In this document: positions 23,858-33,258 of the stretch, in pieces
How the letters are laid out: every line of letters starts with the position of its first letter
Numbering within the stretch: position 1 is the first letter of the stretch
Assembly: GCF_003369445.1 (NCBI RefSeq)
Contig: NZ_QRCU01000037.1
Location: 158,269 to 222,268 of the forward strand
DNA from: Arthrobacter silvisoli
GTDB taxonomy: Bacteria > Actinomycetota > Actinomycetes > Actinomycetales > Micrococcaceae
Direction of reading: 5' to 3'
DNA: 64,000 bases
Made by a program: the position numbers and the translations under genes
Notes under the pieces: model-generated
The model's input: only the letters and a program-made list of their open reading frames with translations
The model's database searches: none
Told to the model about the DNA's origin: nothing

Positions 23858-26800
23858 CCGTCCGCACCGGCGCCCCCAGGATCCGGGCGCACAGGGCTGC
23901 GAGTACCTCGTCCTTGCTGAAACGCTGCTGGACGAAGGCCTGTGCCTCGGCCGCGTTGGCGCGCCAGTCTTCCGGCGAAGCGGTCTTGTCCTCGATGTGC
24001 TGCACCATTTCGTCGACGCTCGCGGCGAGCCACGACGTCGGGTAGATCTGGTCGGCACCGGGCCAGGCGAGGCTGGCCGGTACGGCGCCGTTCATGGCAC
24101 CGTCGGCAAGGGTCAGGTGGAATGATTCGAAGTCGCTCACGGACAGGACCACGCCGATCTTCGCGTACCACTCCGCCATGTCGTTGCCGTGGGGGTCGAA
24201 GGTGACGCCGCCGGCCAGGTCCGGGTCTTCCGCGATCCGCGCGTACTGCTCCTCGTAGAAGCGCATTTCCTCGGGCCGTTTGGCCATCCAGGCGAATTCC
24301 TCGGGCCGCTTGCCCTTGACGAAGAGCCTGTAGCGGTTGTCCTTGGCCCGGAGCGCCTTGAGCACATCCAGCGCCCTGTCCAGGTGCTTCTGGGCCGGAA
24401 CGATCCCCACCAGGCCGAGGTGGAATCGATGGTCGTCGTCCTTGGCCTGCTCCTCACCGGCCGGATTCACCGGGTTCGGCACGATCAGCGCCTTCTTGGA
24501 AGGCACGTTGTGGTCCCGTACGGCGATGTCCGCGATGTGCCGGCCGACGAAGACCACCGAATCGACGGCGCTGAAGGCGACGTCCTTGAGGTACGGGCGG
24601 AAGATCTCCTGGGAGTGGACCCGCAGCACCAGCCGCTGATGCGGAAGCTTGTTCTTCGAGTACCACAGGGCGTTGCCGAGTCCCCATTCGCAGAAGACGA
24701 CGTCGGCACTCTTCAGCAGCGCTTCGCTCTGCTGAGGATCGTGCTTGTTGTGGTCCCGCCACTGGTCGAAGACGACGGTGTGTCCGCGGTGCTTGAGTTC
24801 CTCGACGATGCCGCCGGCGAACTTCAGGTCGTGGCCGGCGACCAGGACCGTCTGCTTCCTGGGGGCCGGGTCGTCGACCACCGCCGGGCGTTCGCTGCGG
24901 AGCAGGGTCCTGCGCACGGTCAGTGCCGCATCTCCGCTCCCGTCCCCGCCCGCGTTGCCGGTGGCTGTGAGCGCGGGCAACTGCGGGTTCCCGGCGCCGG
25001 GCTGGACAAGGCCGAGGCCCTTGGTTTCGAGGCCGCTTTCGCCGTAGCCGATCCGGTTCCAGTCACCGAACGTGGTGGCGGTAAGGAGGTCTTCGAAGGC
25101 GGTCCGGTCTGCGGTGTCGCCCGGCAGGGTGCCGAGGAAGCCGATGCCTTGTTCGGCCGCCTTCCTGCGGGCGTCCTCGATGTCGACGGCGGCGCTGACG
25201 CCGGCGGAACCGGACGGGGCGTAGACAGTGCGCGGCTGGACGGTCTGCGCGTCCACCCTGGCCCGCTGCTCGGCCGTGGCCTCGGGGAGGAAGACGGCGT
25301 AGGACGGAAGCTCCGGTGCGCGGACCACCAGGCCGGCCGTGCGGAGGGCGAAGGCCAGTCGGTGGCCGGCCGTGTGCCCGCGGTGGACATAGCGGTACGC
25401 CAGCCAGGCATCGCGCAGCCTGACTGCTTCGTTGCCCATCCACTCTTCGATGATGAGTTCGGCTTCGTCCTTGCTGGAAACCACCGGCACCAGGCCGTTG
25501 AGGACTTCGCGGACACCCCGGCCCGTGCCGCTGACCACGGCACCGCCGGAGGCCGCGACTTCCATGACCCGCCGGGAGAACATGGTGGGCGAAGCGTCCA
25601 CCGAGTTGACGTTGATGTGCACCGGGTGCGCCTTGTACGCATCCACCATGTCCCCGTAAGCCAGGCCGCCGCGGACGTAGCCCGCCAGCTCGGCCGGGAA
25701 ACGGTAAGGGCTGTCAGGGTTGAGGTGCTGGCGGTCGTAGATCGCCAGGCCGAAGTTCCGTGCAGCACCGAGCAGGCGCGCGAGCTCGGTGGACCGCTTC
25801 GGGTACTTCTCGCCGTAGTAGGAACCCGCGTAGGCGACGGAGTGCTCGTAGGGCCGCTCCGCCGGCAGCGGGTTGTGAAGGCGCGGCTGCGCGTAGAAAG
25901 GCAGCGAAGCCACAGTCTTCAGCCGGCGGCCGGCGCTTTCGAGGTACTTCGGGATGCATTCGGCGTCGGTGGTGAACACGTGGTCGAAGTACTTGGCCGT
26001 GACCCTGAAGCGGTTGAAATGCACAGGGTCTTCCTTGTTCCAGAAGACCGTGGGCACCGCATTGGCGTTGCAGTAACGCAGCAGATCTCGCAGCACGGCA
26101 AAAGGCTCATCGCCATAGAACCCGACCTTCTGCCGCCACAGGCCGCCGACGCCTTCCCAGGCGGACTCGACGAACAAGGCATCGATGGGGTTCGCCGCCA
26201 ACTGGCTCCGCCAGGTGGCGGGCTCGAGGACCACGAACCCGGCTTCGGGAAGCAGGCCTTCCGTGGTGAACTGGTCCGCGATGATTCCGATGCGGTGGGC
26301 CTGGAGTGGCTTCCCGGCGTCGTGGGCGCCGTAGCTCGAACGCGCCTCCGCGTGTGTGGCCGCTGCCGTTTCCGAAGCCTGTGCCCACGTCCTGTGCCCG
26401 ATGGTCCAGAGACGGGCGCGGCGGCCCATTTCCGACCGCAGCTGGGCGTCTTCGGCCAGGCGGCGCAGGACTGCGGCAAGGGAAGCGGGGTCGCCCGGGC
26501 TGCAAAGCAGCGCACGGTCCTGGGCCTGGCCGGCAAGGTCCCGCAACGGTCCAAGGTCGGACAGGACCACGGCCTTGCCGCTGGCCATGGCTTCGAGCGG
26601 CTTGAGGGGCGAGACCATTTCCGTGACGGGGAAACGCCGCCGCGGGCAGGGCATGATGTCGAAAAGGCTCACGTAGTCCTTGACCGACTTCGCCGGGACC
26701 CGTCCGGTGAAAATGACGTGCTTGCCGAGACCGAGTTCCCCGGCGGTCTTCTTCAGTTCGCCGAGTTGCGTGCCGTCACCGACGATCACGCAGCGCACAT

Positions 26801-28292
26801 CCAGGCCCTGGTCCACCAGGATCCTGGTGGCTTCCAGGAGGTCGGGCAGGCCCTCGTAGGCGACGAGGCTGCCGGTGTAGCCGATAACGATCGAGTCTTC
26901 GGGGAGGCCGAGCCGGGCCCGGAGGTCAGCCTTGGGCGGCATCGGCTTGAAGGTATCGGTGTCGACGGAGTTGGGCAGCAGCTCGATCTTGGCCTCGTCG
27001 GCGCCCCTGCGGATCAGTTCCTCGCGGACCTGCCGGGTGATCGCCAGCACCCGGTCGGCTTCCTGGACCACCAGGGCTTCAAGCTTCACCGCAAGCCGGT
27101 AACGGTCGCTTTCGTTCCACCACGGCCTGTTGGAGAGTTCGGTGATCTCCCAGATGCCCCGCACTTCGTAGACGAAGGGAAGCCCGAGCCGCCGGGCAGC
27201 CATGAGCGCCGGCAACGCGGTGACGTAGTTGGAGGCCGCGTGGATGACAGCGACGCGGTTGCGCTGAGCTTCCCGGACGATCACATCCGCAGCGTTCATC
27301 AGGTAGTGGTCGAGGCGGTCCTTCGACAGGTCGGGGCCCGGATTGAAGACGTGCGGGACTCCGGCAATCTTGCGTTCGAACCTGCGCTGGCCGGGAGCAG
27401 GCACGTCGGTCCGTGCGTCCCACGGATAGCCCGGACGGGCCGCGACGACAATGTCCTCGCCGTTATCCACCAGGCCGGTGACGAGGCCGGCGGTGCGGGT
27501 CGAATATCCGTTGCTGTTGAAGTGCCCGGTGCTGTGTGCGCAGTACAGGACCCGGCCGCGTTCAACCAGGTACCCGGGGTTGGGCTGCTTCGGGGAGACG
27601 AAGATCCCTGATTCCAGGAGTGCGTTCTGTCCCTCGATGTTGTCGAGGATCTCCTTGTCTTTGGCCGTCAGCCCCGTCAGCAGGGTCCTGTGTGCGGAAA
27701 TCCTTGAGGCGGGCAGCGCGAGGTCGCCCCGGACGAAGTACTCATGCATCACCAGTTTCAGCAGGCTCCCCTTGGAAGGAGCGGACTGGAACTCGGCGAG
27801 AAGCTGCTCGTAGGCGGGGACTTCCTGGCGCGGTGCGGGCTTCGAAACTGCGGGCTTCGAAACTGCCGGTTTCGACGGCGCGGCCGCCGGGTTCTTCGCG
27901 GCCGCCGCGGGCTTCGCCGTCGGGAAGAACGACGACGGACGGAACGACGACGCAGCCGCCTTCAGCTTTCGCGCGGCCCGCTTGGCGATGGCGTACGGTG
28001 CCGTCAGGGACCGCCCGAGCCGGAGGCTCCGGGATTGCCGGAGCCTCCGAAGGGTCGTCTTGAGCTGCGTGTTTTCCGATTCGGCCCGGTTGAGCCTGTC
28101 TTTGAAGCCGTCCCTTGCACGGCGCATCGCCCGGAGATCCTTGTCGAGGTCTCCGGCCTTCCTGGCTTGTCTCTTGGCTTCTTTGACGACGCGTTCGTAG
28201 TCACGGATCAAATCGTCCGTGTCGCTCGCGTACCGTCTGCGCTTCGCCAGCTGCAAAGCGGAAGTCTGTGCCGATTCGTCAGGGTGCTTCAT
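23844..28292 (-). CDS. Giant three-module glycosyltransferase (GT4 - CgeB/DUF3880 - GT4)
   Basis: This 1482-residue cytoplasmic protein has a charged coiled coil (about 30-90) and an Ala/Pro/Lys linker (125-157). Module A (248-650) is a complete GT4 with GYTGSLVAYEGLPDLLEA near 472 and SPLKPLEAMASGKAVV near 562. Module B (669-990) is CgeB/DUF3880-like, with LFVESAWEG near 707, VFWNKEDPVHF near 750, and SPTMFSRRVMEVAASGG near 902; an extension to about 1100 follows. Module C (1149-1482) is a second GT-B half-pair starting LVAGHDLKFAGG, with FHLGLVGIVPAQKHLDRALD and SFHLTLADGAMNGAVP. Such multi-module enzymes can polymerise repeating units. The ATG at 28292 has GGAG upstream. It follows wecC by 25 nt and overlaps the hydrolase gene. 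The same modules occur in another order at 52122-56540. Confidence 0.85.
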   Translation of the reverse strand: MKHPDESAQTSALQLAKRRRYASDTDDLIRDYERVVKEAKRQARKAGDLDKDLRAMRRARDGFKDRLNRAESENTQLKTTLRRLRQSRSLRLGRSLTAPYAIAKRAARKLKAAASSFRPSSFFPTAKPAAAAKNPAAAPSKPAVSKPAVSKPAPRQEVPAYEQLLAEFQSAPSKGSLLKLVMHEYFVRGDLALPASRISAHRTLLTGLTAKDKEILDNIEGQNALLESGIFVSPKQPNPGYLVERGRVLYCAHSTGHFNSNGYSTRTAGLVTGLVDNGEDIVVAARPGYPWDARTDVPAPGQRRFERKIAGVPHVFNPGPDLSKDRLDHYLMNAADVIVREAQRNRVAVIHAASNYVTALPALMAARRLGLPFVYEVRGIWEITELSNRPWWNESDRYRLAVKLEALVVQEADRVLAITRQVREELIRRGADEAKIELLPNSVDTDTFKPMPPKADLRARLGLPEDSIVIGYTGSLVAYEGLPDLLEATRILVDQGLDVRCVIVGDGTQLGELKKTAGELGLGKHVIFTGRVPAKSVKDYVSLFDIMPCPRRRFPVTEMVSPLKPLEAMASGKAVVLSDLGPLRDLAGQAQDRALLCSPGDPASLAAVLRRLAEDAQLRSEMGRRARLWTIGHRTWAQASETAAATHAEARSSYGAHDAGKPLQAHRIGIIADQFTTEGLLPEAGFVVLEPATWRSQLAANPIDALFVESAWEGVGGLWRQKVGFYGDEPFAVLRDLLRYCNANAVPTVFWNKEDPVHFNRFRVTAKYFDHVFTTDAECIPKYLESAGRRLKTVASLPFYAQPRLHNPLPAERPYEHSVAYAGSYYGEKYPKRSTELARLLGAARNFGLAIYDRQHLNPDSPYRFPAELAGYVRGGLAYGDMVDAYKAHPVHINVNSVDASPTMFSRRVMEVAASGGAVVSGTGRGVREVLNGLVPVVSSKDEAELIIEEWMGNEAVRLRDAWLAYRYVHRGHTAGHRLAFALRTAGLVVRAPELPSYAVFLPEATAEQRARVDAQTVQPRTVYAPSGSAGVSAAVDIEDARRKAAEQGIGFLGTLPGDTADRTAFEDLLTATTFGDWNRIGYGESGLETKGLGLVQPGAGNPQLPALTATGNAGGDGSGDAALTVRRTLLRSERPAVVDDPAPRKQTVLVAGHDLKFAGGIVEELKHRGHTVVFDQWRDHNKHDPQQSEALLKSADVVFCEWGLGNALWYSKNKLPHQRLVLRVHSQEIFRPYLKDVAFSAVDSVVFVGRHIADIAVRDHNVPSKKALIVPNPVNPAGEEQAKDDDHRFHLGLVGIVPAQKHLDRALDVLKALRAKDNRYRLFVKGKRPEEFAWMAKRPEEMRFYEEQYARIAEDPDLAGGVTFDPHGNDMAEWYAKIGVVLSVSDFESFHLTLADGAMNGAVPASLAWPGADQIYPTSWLAASVDEMVQHIEDKTASPEDWRANAAEAQAFVQQRFSKDEVLAALCARILGAPVRTDGGQ

Positions 28293-28317
28293 CAACAGGT
28301 CTCCGAGTCCTCCGTTT

Positions 28318-29565
28318 CTACTGCCAGATTCCGCGGGTGTCGATCACGGCCTTGCCGCCGAGGACCGCGCGGTCGATCTCCTTGAAGTCGTCGTGGTCCA
28401 CGAGCAGGAGGACGGCGTCCGCTGCGTCGATGGAGGCCGCGGTGTCACCCAGGGTGACGTTGGCAAGGCCGGCGAGCTGGCGGGGCAGGCTCTCGACGTG
28501 GGGTTCCACGACCAGCAGTTCCGCGCCGTCGACCTTTGCGCTCAGCTTCTCCACGATGGCCACGGCGGGCGACTCGCGCAGGTCATCGATGTTTGCCTTG
28601 AAGGCCAGCCCAAGCACTGCGATCTTCGGCGCAGCCTTGTCACCAACGGCGTCGAGGACCTTCTTGACGACCCATTCGGGCTTGGCGTCGTTGGTCTCGC
28701 GTGCCTGGCGGATCAGCTGCGCCTCTTCGGGCGCTGCCGCCACGATGAACCACGGGTCCACGGCGATGCAGTGGCCGCCGACGCCAGGGCCGGGCTGGAG
28801 GATGTTGACGCGCGGGTGGTGGTTTGCCAGCTTGATGAGCTCCCACACGTTGATGCCGAGCTTGTCGCTGATCACGGAGAGTTCATTGGCGAAGGCGATG
28901 TTGACGTCGCGGTAGGAGTTCTCCACGAGCTTGGCCATCTCGGCCGTTGCCGCGTCGGTGACGAGGATTTCGCCCTGGCAGAAGACGGCGTACAGTGCCC
29001 GTGCCAGTTCGGCTGCCTTGGGCGTCAGGCCGCCGACGATGCGGTCGTTGGTCACGAGCTCGACCATGATGCGGCCGGGCAGCACGCGTTCCGGGCAGTG
29101 GGCCACATGGATGGCCGGCTTGCCGTCGGCACCGTCCAGGCTCAGGTCGGGCCGCAGGCTGATGAGGTAGTCGCCCAGCAGCTGGGTGGTACCGGGAGGG
29201 GACGTGGACTCGAGGATCACGAGTTCGTCGCCCACGAGCTGCGGGGCAATGGCGCGCGCGGCGGCCTTGATGTAGGTGACATCCGCGGTGCGGTCCGGGT
29301 TGAACGGCGTGGGAACAGCGACGATGTACGCCTGTGCTGCCGGGGTTTCCAGCGACGCGCTGAGCTTCTTCTGGCTGACCGCGCCGGCCACGTACGAGGC
29401 GAGGTCCGGTTCAACGAACGGCACCTCTCCGCGGTTGACCGCGTCCACGGTGCCCTGGTTTACATCAACGCCGATGACGTGGATATCGTTTCCGGCCAGA
29501 ATTGCTGCAGTCGGCAAACCGATGTAACCAAGACCGACGACCGCTACGTTTTCGATTGTATTCAT
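28318..29565 (-). CDS. wecC: UDP-N-acetyl-D-mannosamine dehydrogenase
   Basis: This 415-residue enzyme oxidises UDP-ManNAc to UDP-ManNAcA with two NAD+. The N-terminal Rossmann motif VVGLGYIGLPTA is near 8-19. ESTSPPGTT and AHCPERVLPGR lie mid-protein, followed by AEMAKLVENSYRDVNIAFANE. PGPGVGGHCIAVDPWF contains the catalytic cysteine, and AVLGLAFKANIDDLRESPA marks the C-terminal NAD-like domain. The VPGR and CIAVDPWF segments favour WecC over UDP-glucose dehydrogenase. The ATG at 29565 has GGGGGTG upstream; the open frame starts three codons earlier without a site. It lies 15 nt from the CgeB-GT2 gene in the leftward operon, 19 kb from wecB. Confidence 0.95.
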   Translation of the reverse strand: MNTIENVAVVGLGYIGLPTAAILAGNDIHVIGVDVNQGTVDAVNRGEVPFVEPDLASYVAGAVSQKKLSASLETPAAQAYIVAVPTPFNPDRTADVTYIKAAARAIAPQLVGDELVILESTSPPGTTQLLGDYLISLRPDLSLDGADGKPAIHVAHCPERVLPGRIMVELVTNDRIVGGLTPKAAELARALYAVFCQGEILVTDAATAEMAKLVENSYRDVNIAFANELSVISDKLGINVWELIKLANHHPRVNILQPGPGVGGHCIAVDPWFIVAAAPEEAQLIRQARETNDAKPEWVVKKVLDAVGDKAAPKIAVLGLAFKANIDDLRESPAVAIVEKLSAKVDGAELLVVEPHVESLPRQLAGLANVTLGDTAASIDAADAVLLLVDHDDFKEIDRAVLGGKAVIDTRGIWQ

Positions 29566-29580
29566 TCCAAACACCCCCGT

Positions 29581-31491
29581 TTAGACAGAGACTTCGTCCC
29601 TGTAGTTTCCAAAAAATTTCAAAGAACCACTGGCGAGCAGTTCGGAATCGCTTACCTTCCATGTGTGCCCTGAGCCGGCACGTTGTTGACAGTAGTTGAA
29701 CCGGTCAGATGAATAGACGGTGAGCCCGTTAGCCACTGCATCTCTGAGGAATTGGCTGTCCTCGCCGCTGCCAAGCGCAGCGAAAGGAGTGCTCCGGAAC
29801 GTGTCGGCCGAAGCCATGATGGTTGGGCCCATGACCGTTCGAGTATAACGATGCTCCCACTCCGGGAAGCGAAGCAGCGTGGCGTTCGGCGCTTCCAGGT
29901 ACATGTAGTGGGCCTGTTTTCCCACGACGTCGGCGGCCGAAAAGCCCAATGCGTGCAATTGGTCACTCAGGTATGCCGGCCCGTAATAGTCGTCGTCATC
30001 CATCTTGGTGAAGACGTCCCCGGAGGCCGCGGAAACGCACTGGTTGAGGCACTCCCCCAGGCTCTTGTCCGCGCCCGCGGAAAGCAGGGTCACCTCGGCC
30101 AGCCCGTGCGTTTTGCGGAGGCGGTCAAGCTCCCCGGGCGCGAGGTCGAAGCCGTGCGTCAGCAGCACAAGTTCGACGTCGACGTCGCGCTGGTCCGACA
30201 CGGTCCGGAAGACGTGGTCCAGCTGCCACGGACGGATGGTCGACACCAGGGCGGACACGGAGGGCCGCCGCGTGGGACGGGCCAGATGCGGTGCAGCGGC
30301 CGCCAGGACCTGGTTGCTGCGTGCGCGGTAGGTGTGGTCGCGCCAGATCCGGCGCTGGGCCCGGTGCAATTGGCGGTCGCCCAATGCGGGATTCCGGGCG
30401 AGCGCTTTGAGGAGTTGTTCCGCTTCAGCCTGGTTTGAGACGGTGAAGATTTCATCGTCGGAAAAGTAATTCCCGATCGCTTTGCTGGGGGTGGTGACGA
30501 TATTGGCACCGGCCGCCAATACCTCGAATACCCGCCGGGAACACATGGTGGGCGAATCCACCACGGAATTCACATTGAGGAAGGTCTTGTACGCCTTGTA
30601 GGCGGTGAGCATCTCCGCGTAGTCCAGCGAGCCCACCACCCGGTCTTCGAACGCTTCCGGGAAGCGGTATTTCGGGTCGGTGCCGGCGTGCCGCGCGAAG
30701 ATCTCCAGGCCGGTCTCCATGGAGGGCGAAGCTGCGACGGCGGCGGACAGCAGGAGGTCGAGCTGCTCGCGTCGTTCCGGGTACTTCCCGGCGAAATACA
30801 TCCCGGCAAACGCGACGTCCCGCTCGTGCCAGCCGTACCGCGGCCGCACGGGGTTGTGGATCCGTGGCTGTGCCGCGAAGGAGAGCACGTCGACCCTGTC
30901 GTGGCCGAGGTCTTTCCGGTAGGCGTCCAGCCGGCCGGAGTCGCTGGTGAAGACGACGTCGAAGAGTTTCGCGGCCGCGATGAAGTCGTCATAGTGCGGC
31001 GGATCTTCCTTGTTCCAGAAAACCGAGGGGATGCCGTGTGCCCGGCACCAGGAGGTCAGCTCGGACAGGGCGGAGTCGTTGGCGGCGCCGGAGATCTTTC
31101 CCGTCCAGCGTCCGCCGTTCCCGGCCCAGGCGGATTCCACGAACAACAGGTCAACCGGGTTTCCGGAAAGCCGGGCCTCCCAGTCCCGCGGTGAGAACTG
31201 GATGCAATTCCACTCTTCGCCGAAGGCGAGCAGGGAGAAGTCGTCAAGGATCACCGCCACGTTGACGGGAGGCTCCGCTGCGTCCCGCCGTCGCCGGGGC
31301 TCCGCGGGCCGGAACCTGAGCCGCTTCCGGCGGCCACGGCCCACCCAGGCGCCTTCGGCGCCGCGGACCGTCTCAAGCTTCCGGTACCCGGCTGCAGCGG
31401 CCTCGCGCTCAAGCCATTTCCTGGCTTGGGCGGGGCCGCCGGTCCGCAGGTGCCAGAGGAACTTGCGAAGGGAAGCGATACCTTCGTTCAC
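29581..31491 (-). CDS. CgeB/DUF3880 - GT2 fusion glycosyltransferase
   Basis: This 636-residue protein has a CgeB-like module (about 75-430: NVAVILDDFSLLAFG, LFVESAWAGNGGRW, SVFWNKEDPPHYDDF, DSPTMCSRRVFEVLAAG) and a GT-A/GT2 module (about 435-605: PSVSALVSTIRPWQLDHVF, SLGECLNQCVSAASG, and the acidic KMDDDDYYG as the nucleotide-sugar/metal site). It probably adds two sugars in sequence. The GTG start overlaps the Wzt stop (GTGA). The open frame extends 44 codons upstream, but this is the out-of-frame 3' end of the Wzt gene. The stop lies 15 nt before wecC. It shares module B with both giant enzymes, but with GT2 instead of GT4 partners. Confidence 0.85.
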   Translation of the reverse strand: MNEGIASLRKFLWHLRTGGPAQARKWLEREAAAAGYRKLETVRGAEGAWVGRGRRKRLRFRPAEPRRRRDAAEPPVNVAVILDDFSLLAFGEEWNCIQFSPRDWEARLSGNPVDLLFVESAWAGNGGRWTGKISGAANDSALSELTSWCRAHGIPSVFWNKEDPPHYDDFIAAAKLFDVVFTSDSGRLDAYRKDLGHDRVDVLSFAAQPRIHNPVRPRYGWHERDVAFAGMYFAGKYPERREQLDLLLSAAVAASPSMETGLEIFARHAGTDPKYRFPEAFEDRVVGSLDYAEMLTAYKAYKTFLNVNSVVDSPTMCSRRVFEVLAAGANIVTTPSKAIGNYFSDDEIFTVSNQAEAEQLLKALARNPALGDRQLHRAQRRIWRDHTYRARSNQVLAAAAPHLARPTRRPSVSALVSTIRPWQLDHVFRTVSDQRDVDVELVLLTHGFDLAPGELDRLRKTHGLAEVTLLSAGADKSLGECLNQCVSAASGDVFTKMDDDDYYGPAYLSDQLHALGFSAADVVGKQAHYMYLEAPNATLLRFPEWEHRYTRTVMGPTIMASADTFRSTPFAALGSGEDSQFLRDAVANGLTVYSSDRFNYCQQRAGSGHTWKVSDSELLASGSLKFFGNYRDEVSV

Positions 31492-32378
31492 GCGCGGGAC
31501 CGCCTCAGGGAATTGCGGTCGGCGACATCGGCGACTTCCAGGTCGTTGATCATCCGGCGCCGGAGCTTCATGGCGGCGAAACGATCGCCCTCGGCCAGTT
31601 TCTGGGTGAACATCCGGTACCACTTGATGATGTGGTCCGGGTCGCCGTCGGCGATCAGCTCACCCTGGTCGATCCAGATCGCCCGGTTGCACAGTTCCTT
31701 GATGGTGGGCATGCTGTGGCTCACCAGGAAGACCGTACCCGCCTGGCCCAGCAGTTCGAGCATCTTCTTGCGGGTCCGGTCCTTGAACTGGGCGTCGCCG
31801 GTGTTCAAGGCTTCATCGATGATGAGGATCTCAGGATCGATGCTCGCCGCGATCGCGAACCGGAGCCGCGAGCTCATGCCCGCCGAGTAGGACTTCATGG
31901 GCATGTGGATGGCCTCTTCGAGGCCGGAGAGTTCCACGATCGCCTCGTACTTGGCGTCGATCTGCTGGTGGGTCATGCCCATGGCCAGGCAGCCGAGCAC
32001 GATGTTCTGGTCGCCGGAAAGCCCCGGGATCAGTGCTGCGTTGACGCCGAGCATCACGGGTGTCGAGGTGGCGTACACCGCACCGGAGGTGGGCGGAACC
32101 TGGCCGCCCACGAGTTTGAGCAGCGTGCTCTTGCCCGAACCGTTGCGGCCGATCACGCCCACCGACTCCCCGTGTTCGACCACGAGGGAAAGTTCCTTGA
32201 GCGCAGGGACTTCCACGGCTTTGGTGCGGTTGACGGCGGAGCGGAACCCTTTCCAGCGGACGGCCGGCGCGGAGGATCCGTCCCGGCTGCGGCTGGTGGT
32301 CCGGTAGGTCATGCTGACCTTGTCGATGACAACGGCCGGAGTACCTTCGATGAAGTTCAGATCAGAGCTCTCGGCCAT
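31488..32378 (-). CDS. ABC-transporter ATPase for polysaccharide export (Wzt/TagH type)
   Basis: This 296-residue nucleotide-binding subunit carries Walker A GRNGSGKST near 106-114, the truncated signature YSAGMSSRLRFA typical of polysaccharide exporters, Walker B EILIIDEAL, and the H-loop SHSMPTIKELCNRAIW. The tail after the ATPase is only about 50 residues, so it lacks the C-terminal carbohydrate-recognition domain of O9-type Wzt and resembles TagH/short Wzt. The ATG at 32378 is preceded by GGGGGAGGAG and overlaps the permease gene by 17 nt; the longer open frame is permease sequence in another frame. With the permease it forms the exporter for the locus polymer. Confidence 0.94.
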   Translation of the reverse strand: MAESSDLNFIEGTPAVVIDKVSMTYRTTSRSRDGSSAPAVRWKGFRSAVNRTKAVEVPALKELSLVVEHGESVGVIGRNGSGKSTLLKLVGGQVPPTSGAVYATSTPVMLGVNAALIPGLSGDQNIVLGCLAMGMTHQQIDAKYEAIVELSGLEEAIHMPMKSYSAGMSSRLRFAIAASIDPEILIIDEALNTGDAQFKDRTRKKMLELLGQAGTVFLVSHSMPTIKELCNRAIWIDQGELIADGDPDHIIKWYRMFTQKLAEGDRFAAMKLRRRMINDLEVADVADRNSLRRSRA

Positions 32379-33258
32379 AGGACTCCTCCCCCTTCCAGAA
32401 GAAGACCATTCCGATGGCGAGGGTCGCCAGGGACCAGAGTGCGAGGATCGCCCACGCCCGCCAACTGCCGAGGCTTCCGTAGAGCACACACTCACGGGCC
32501 AGGTGGACCACGTTGTAGAGCGGGTTGTACTCCATGACGCCCTTCAGCCACGGCACCGAGTCGAACTTGTCGATGGAGAAGAACAGGCAGGACATGTACA
32601 TCCACAGGCGCAGCACGTAGGAGATCAGCTGGTTCACGTCGTTGAACATGGAGACCAGGCGCGCCAGGATCAGTCCGAGTCCGAGATTGAACAGGAACTG
32701 CAGGCCCACCACCGGAACCAGCATCAGCCAGCGCAGGGAGATTTCTTCGGCGGGCGGCAGGATGATCACCAGGACGAGCATCGTGATCAGCACCGGGATG
32801 TTGGCGAACAGCTCCCGCAGGTTGGCCGCCAGGACCAGGCTTGCGCGCGGGAACTGGAAGGCATGGATGACGTTCTTGTTCCCCGCAATGGCCCGCGACG
32901 AGACCGAAATGGCACGCGACGACATCTGGAAGAGGAACACGCCGATCACCAGGTAGGCCACGAAGTTCTCGATGCCGTGCCCGGACTTCAGGAGCACACC
33001 CATGATGAGGTAGAACATCAGTCCGTTGAGGAGCGGGCTCAGGACGAGCCAGGCCCGGCCCAGCTTGTCCTGCTCGTTGCCGGTCTGCACGCGTGCCTGT
33101 GCGTCGTAGTACACGAAATGCCGGTAGTCCCACAGTGACACCAGGTAGTCGAGCAGGGGTGGGCGCGCCCCGACCCGGCGCAGGCCGCGCAGGTTCACGG
33201 AGGTAGCCACCGCGGTTGGCTGGGGTCCCTGGGGTTTCGCGGGTGTTTCCGTGCTCAA
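32362..33258 (-). CDS. ABC-transporter permease for polysaccharide export (Wzm/TagG type)
   Basis: This 298-residue ABC-2-type membrane protein has six predicted membrane segments (for example LNGLMFYLIMGVLL, FVAYLVIGVFLFQM, IPVLITMLVLVIILP, LQFLFNLGLGLILARLV, WAILALWSLATLAIGMVFF). The amphipathic N-terminal RDY-like helix region (LLDYLVSLWDYRHFVYYDAQ) and LREFVLYG-like LARECVLYG near the C-terminus are typical of Wzm/TagG. It starts at TTG with GGAGG 8 nt upstream, overlapping the stop of the upstream GT4 gene (TTGA). It partners the ATPase encoded just downstream. Confidence 0.94.
   Translation of the reverse strand: MSTETPAKPQGPQPTAVATSVNLRGLRRVGARPPLLDYLVSLWDYRHFVYYDAQARVQTGNEQDKLGRAWLVLSPLLNGLMFYLIMGVLLKSGHGIENFVAYLVIGVFLFQMSSRAISVSSRAIAGNKNVIHAFQFPRASLVLAANLRELFANIPVLITMLVLVIILPPAEEISLRWLMLVPVVGLQFLFNLGLGLILARLVSMFNDVNQLISYVLRLWMYMSCLFFSIDKFDSVPWLKGVMEYNPLYNVVHLARECVLYGSLGSWRAWAILALWSLATLAIGMVFFWKGEESYGREL

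Noticed and set aside
24189..27611. A long plus-strand open frame (over 1100 codons) opposite the giant glycosyltransferase.
   Set aside because: It is the antisense frame of a GC-rich gene whose sense strand encodes clear GT4, CgeB and GT-B motifs; the antisense peptide has no recognisable motif.
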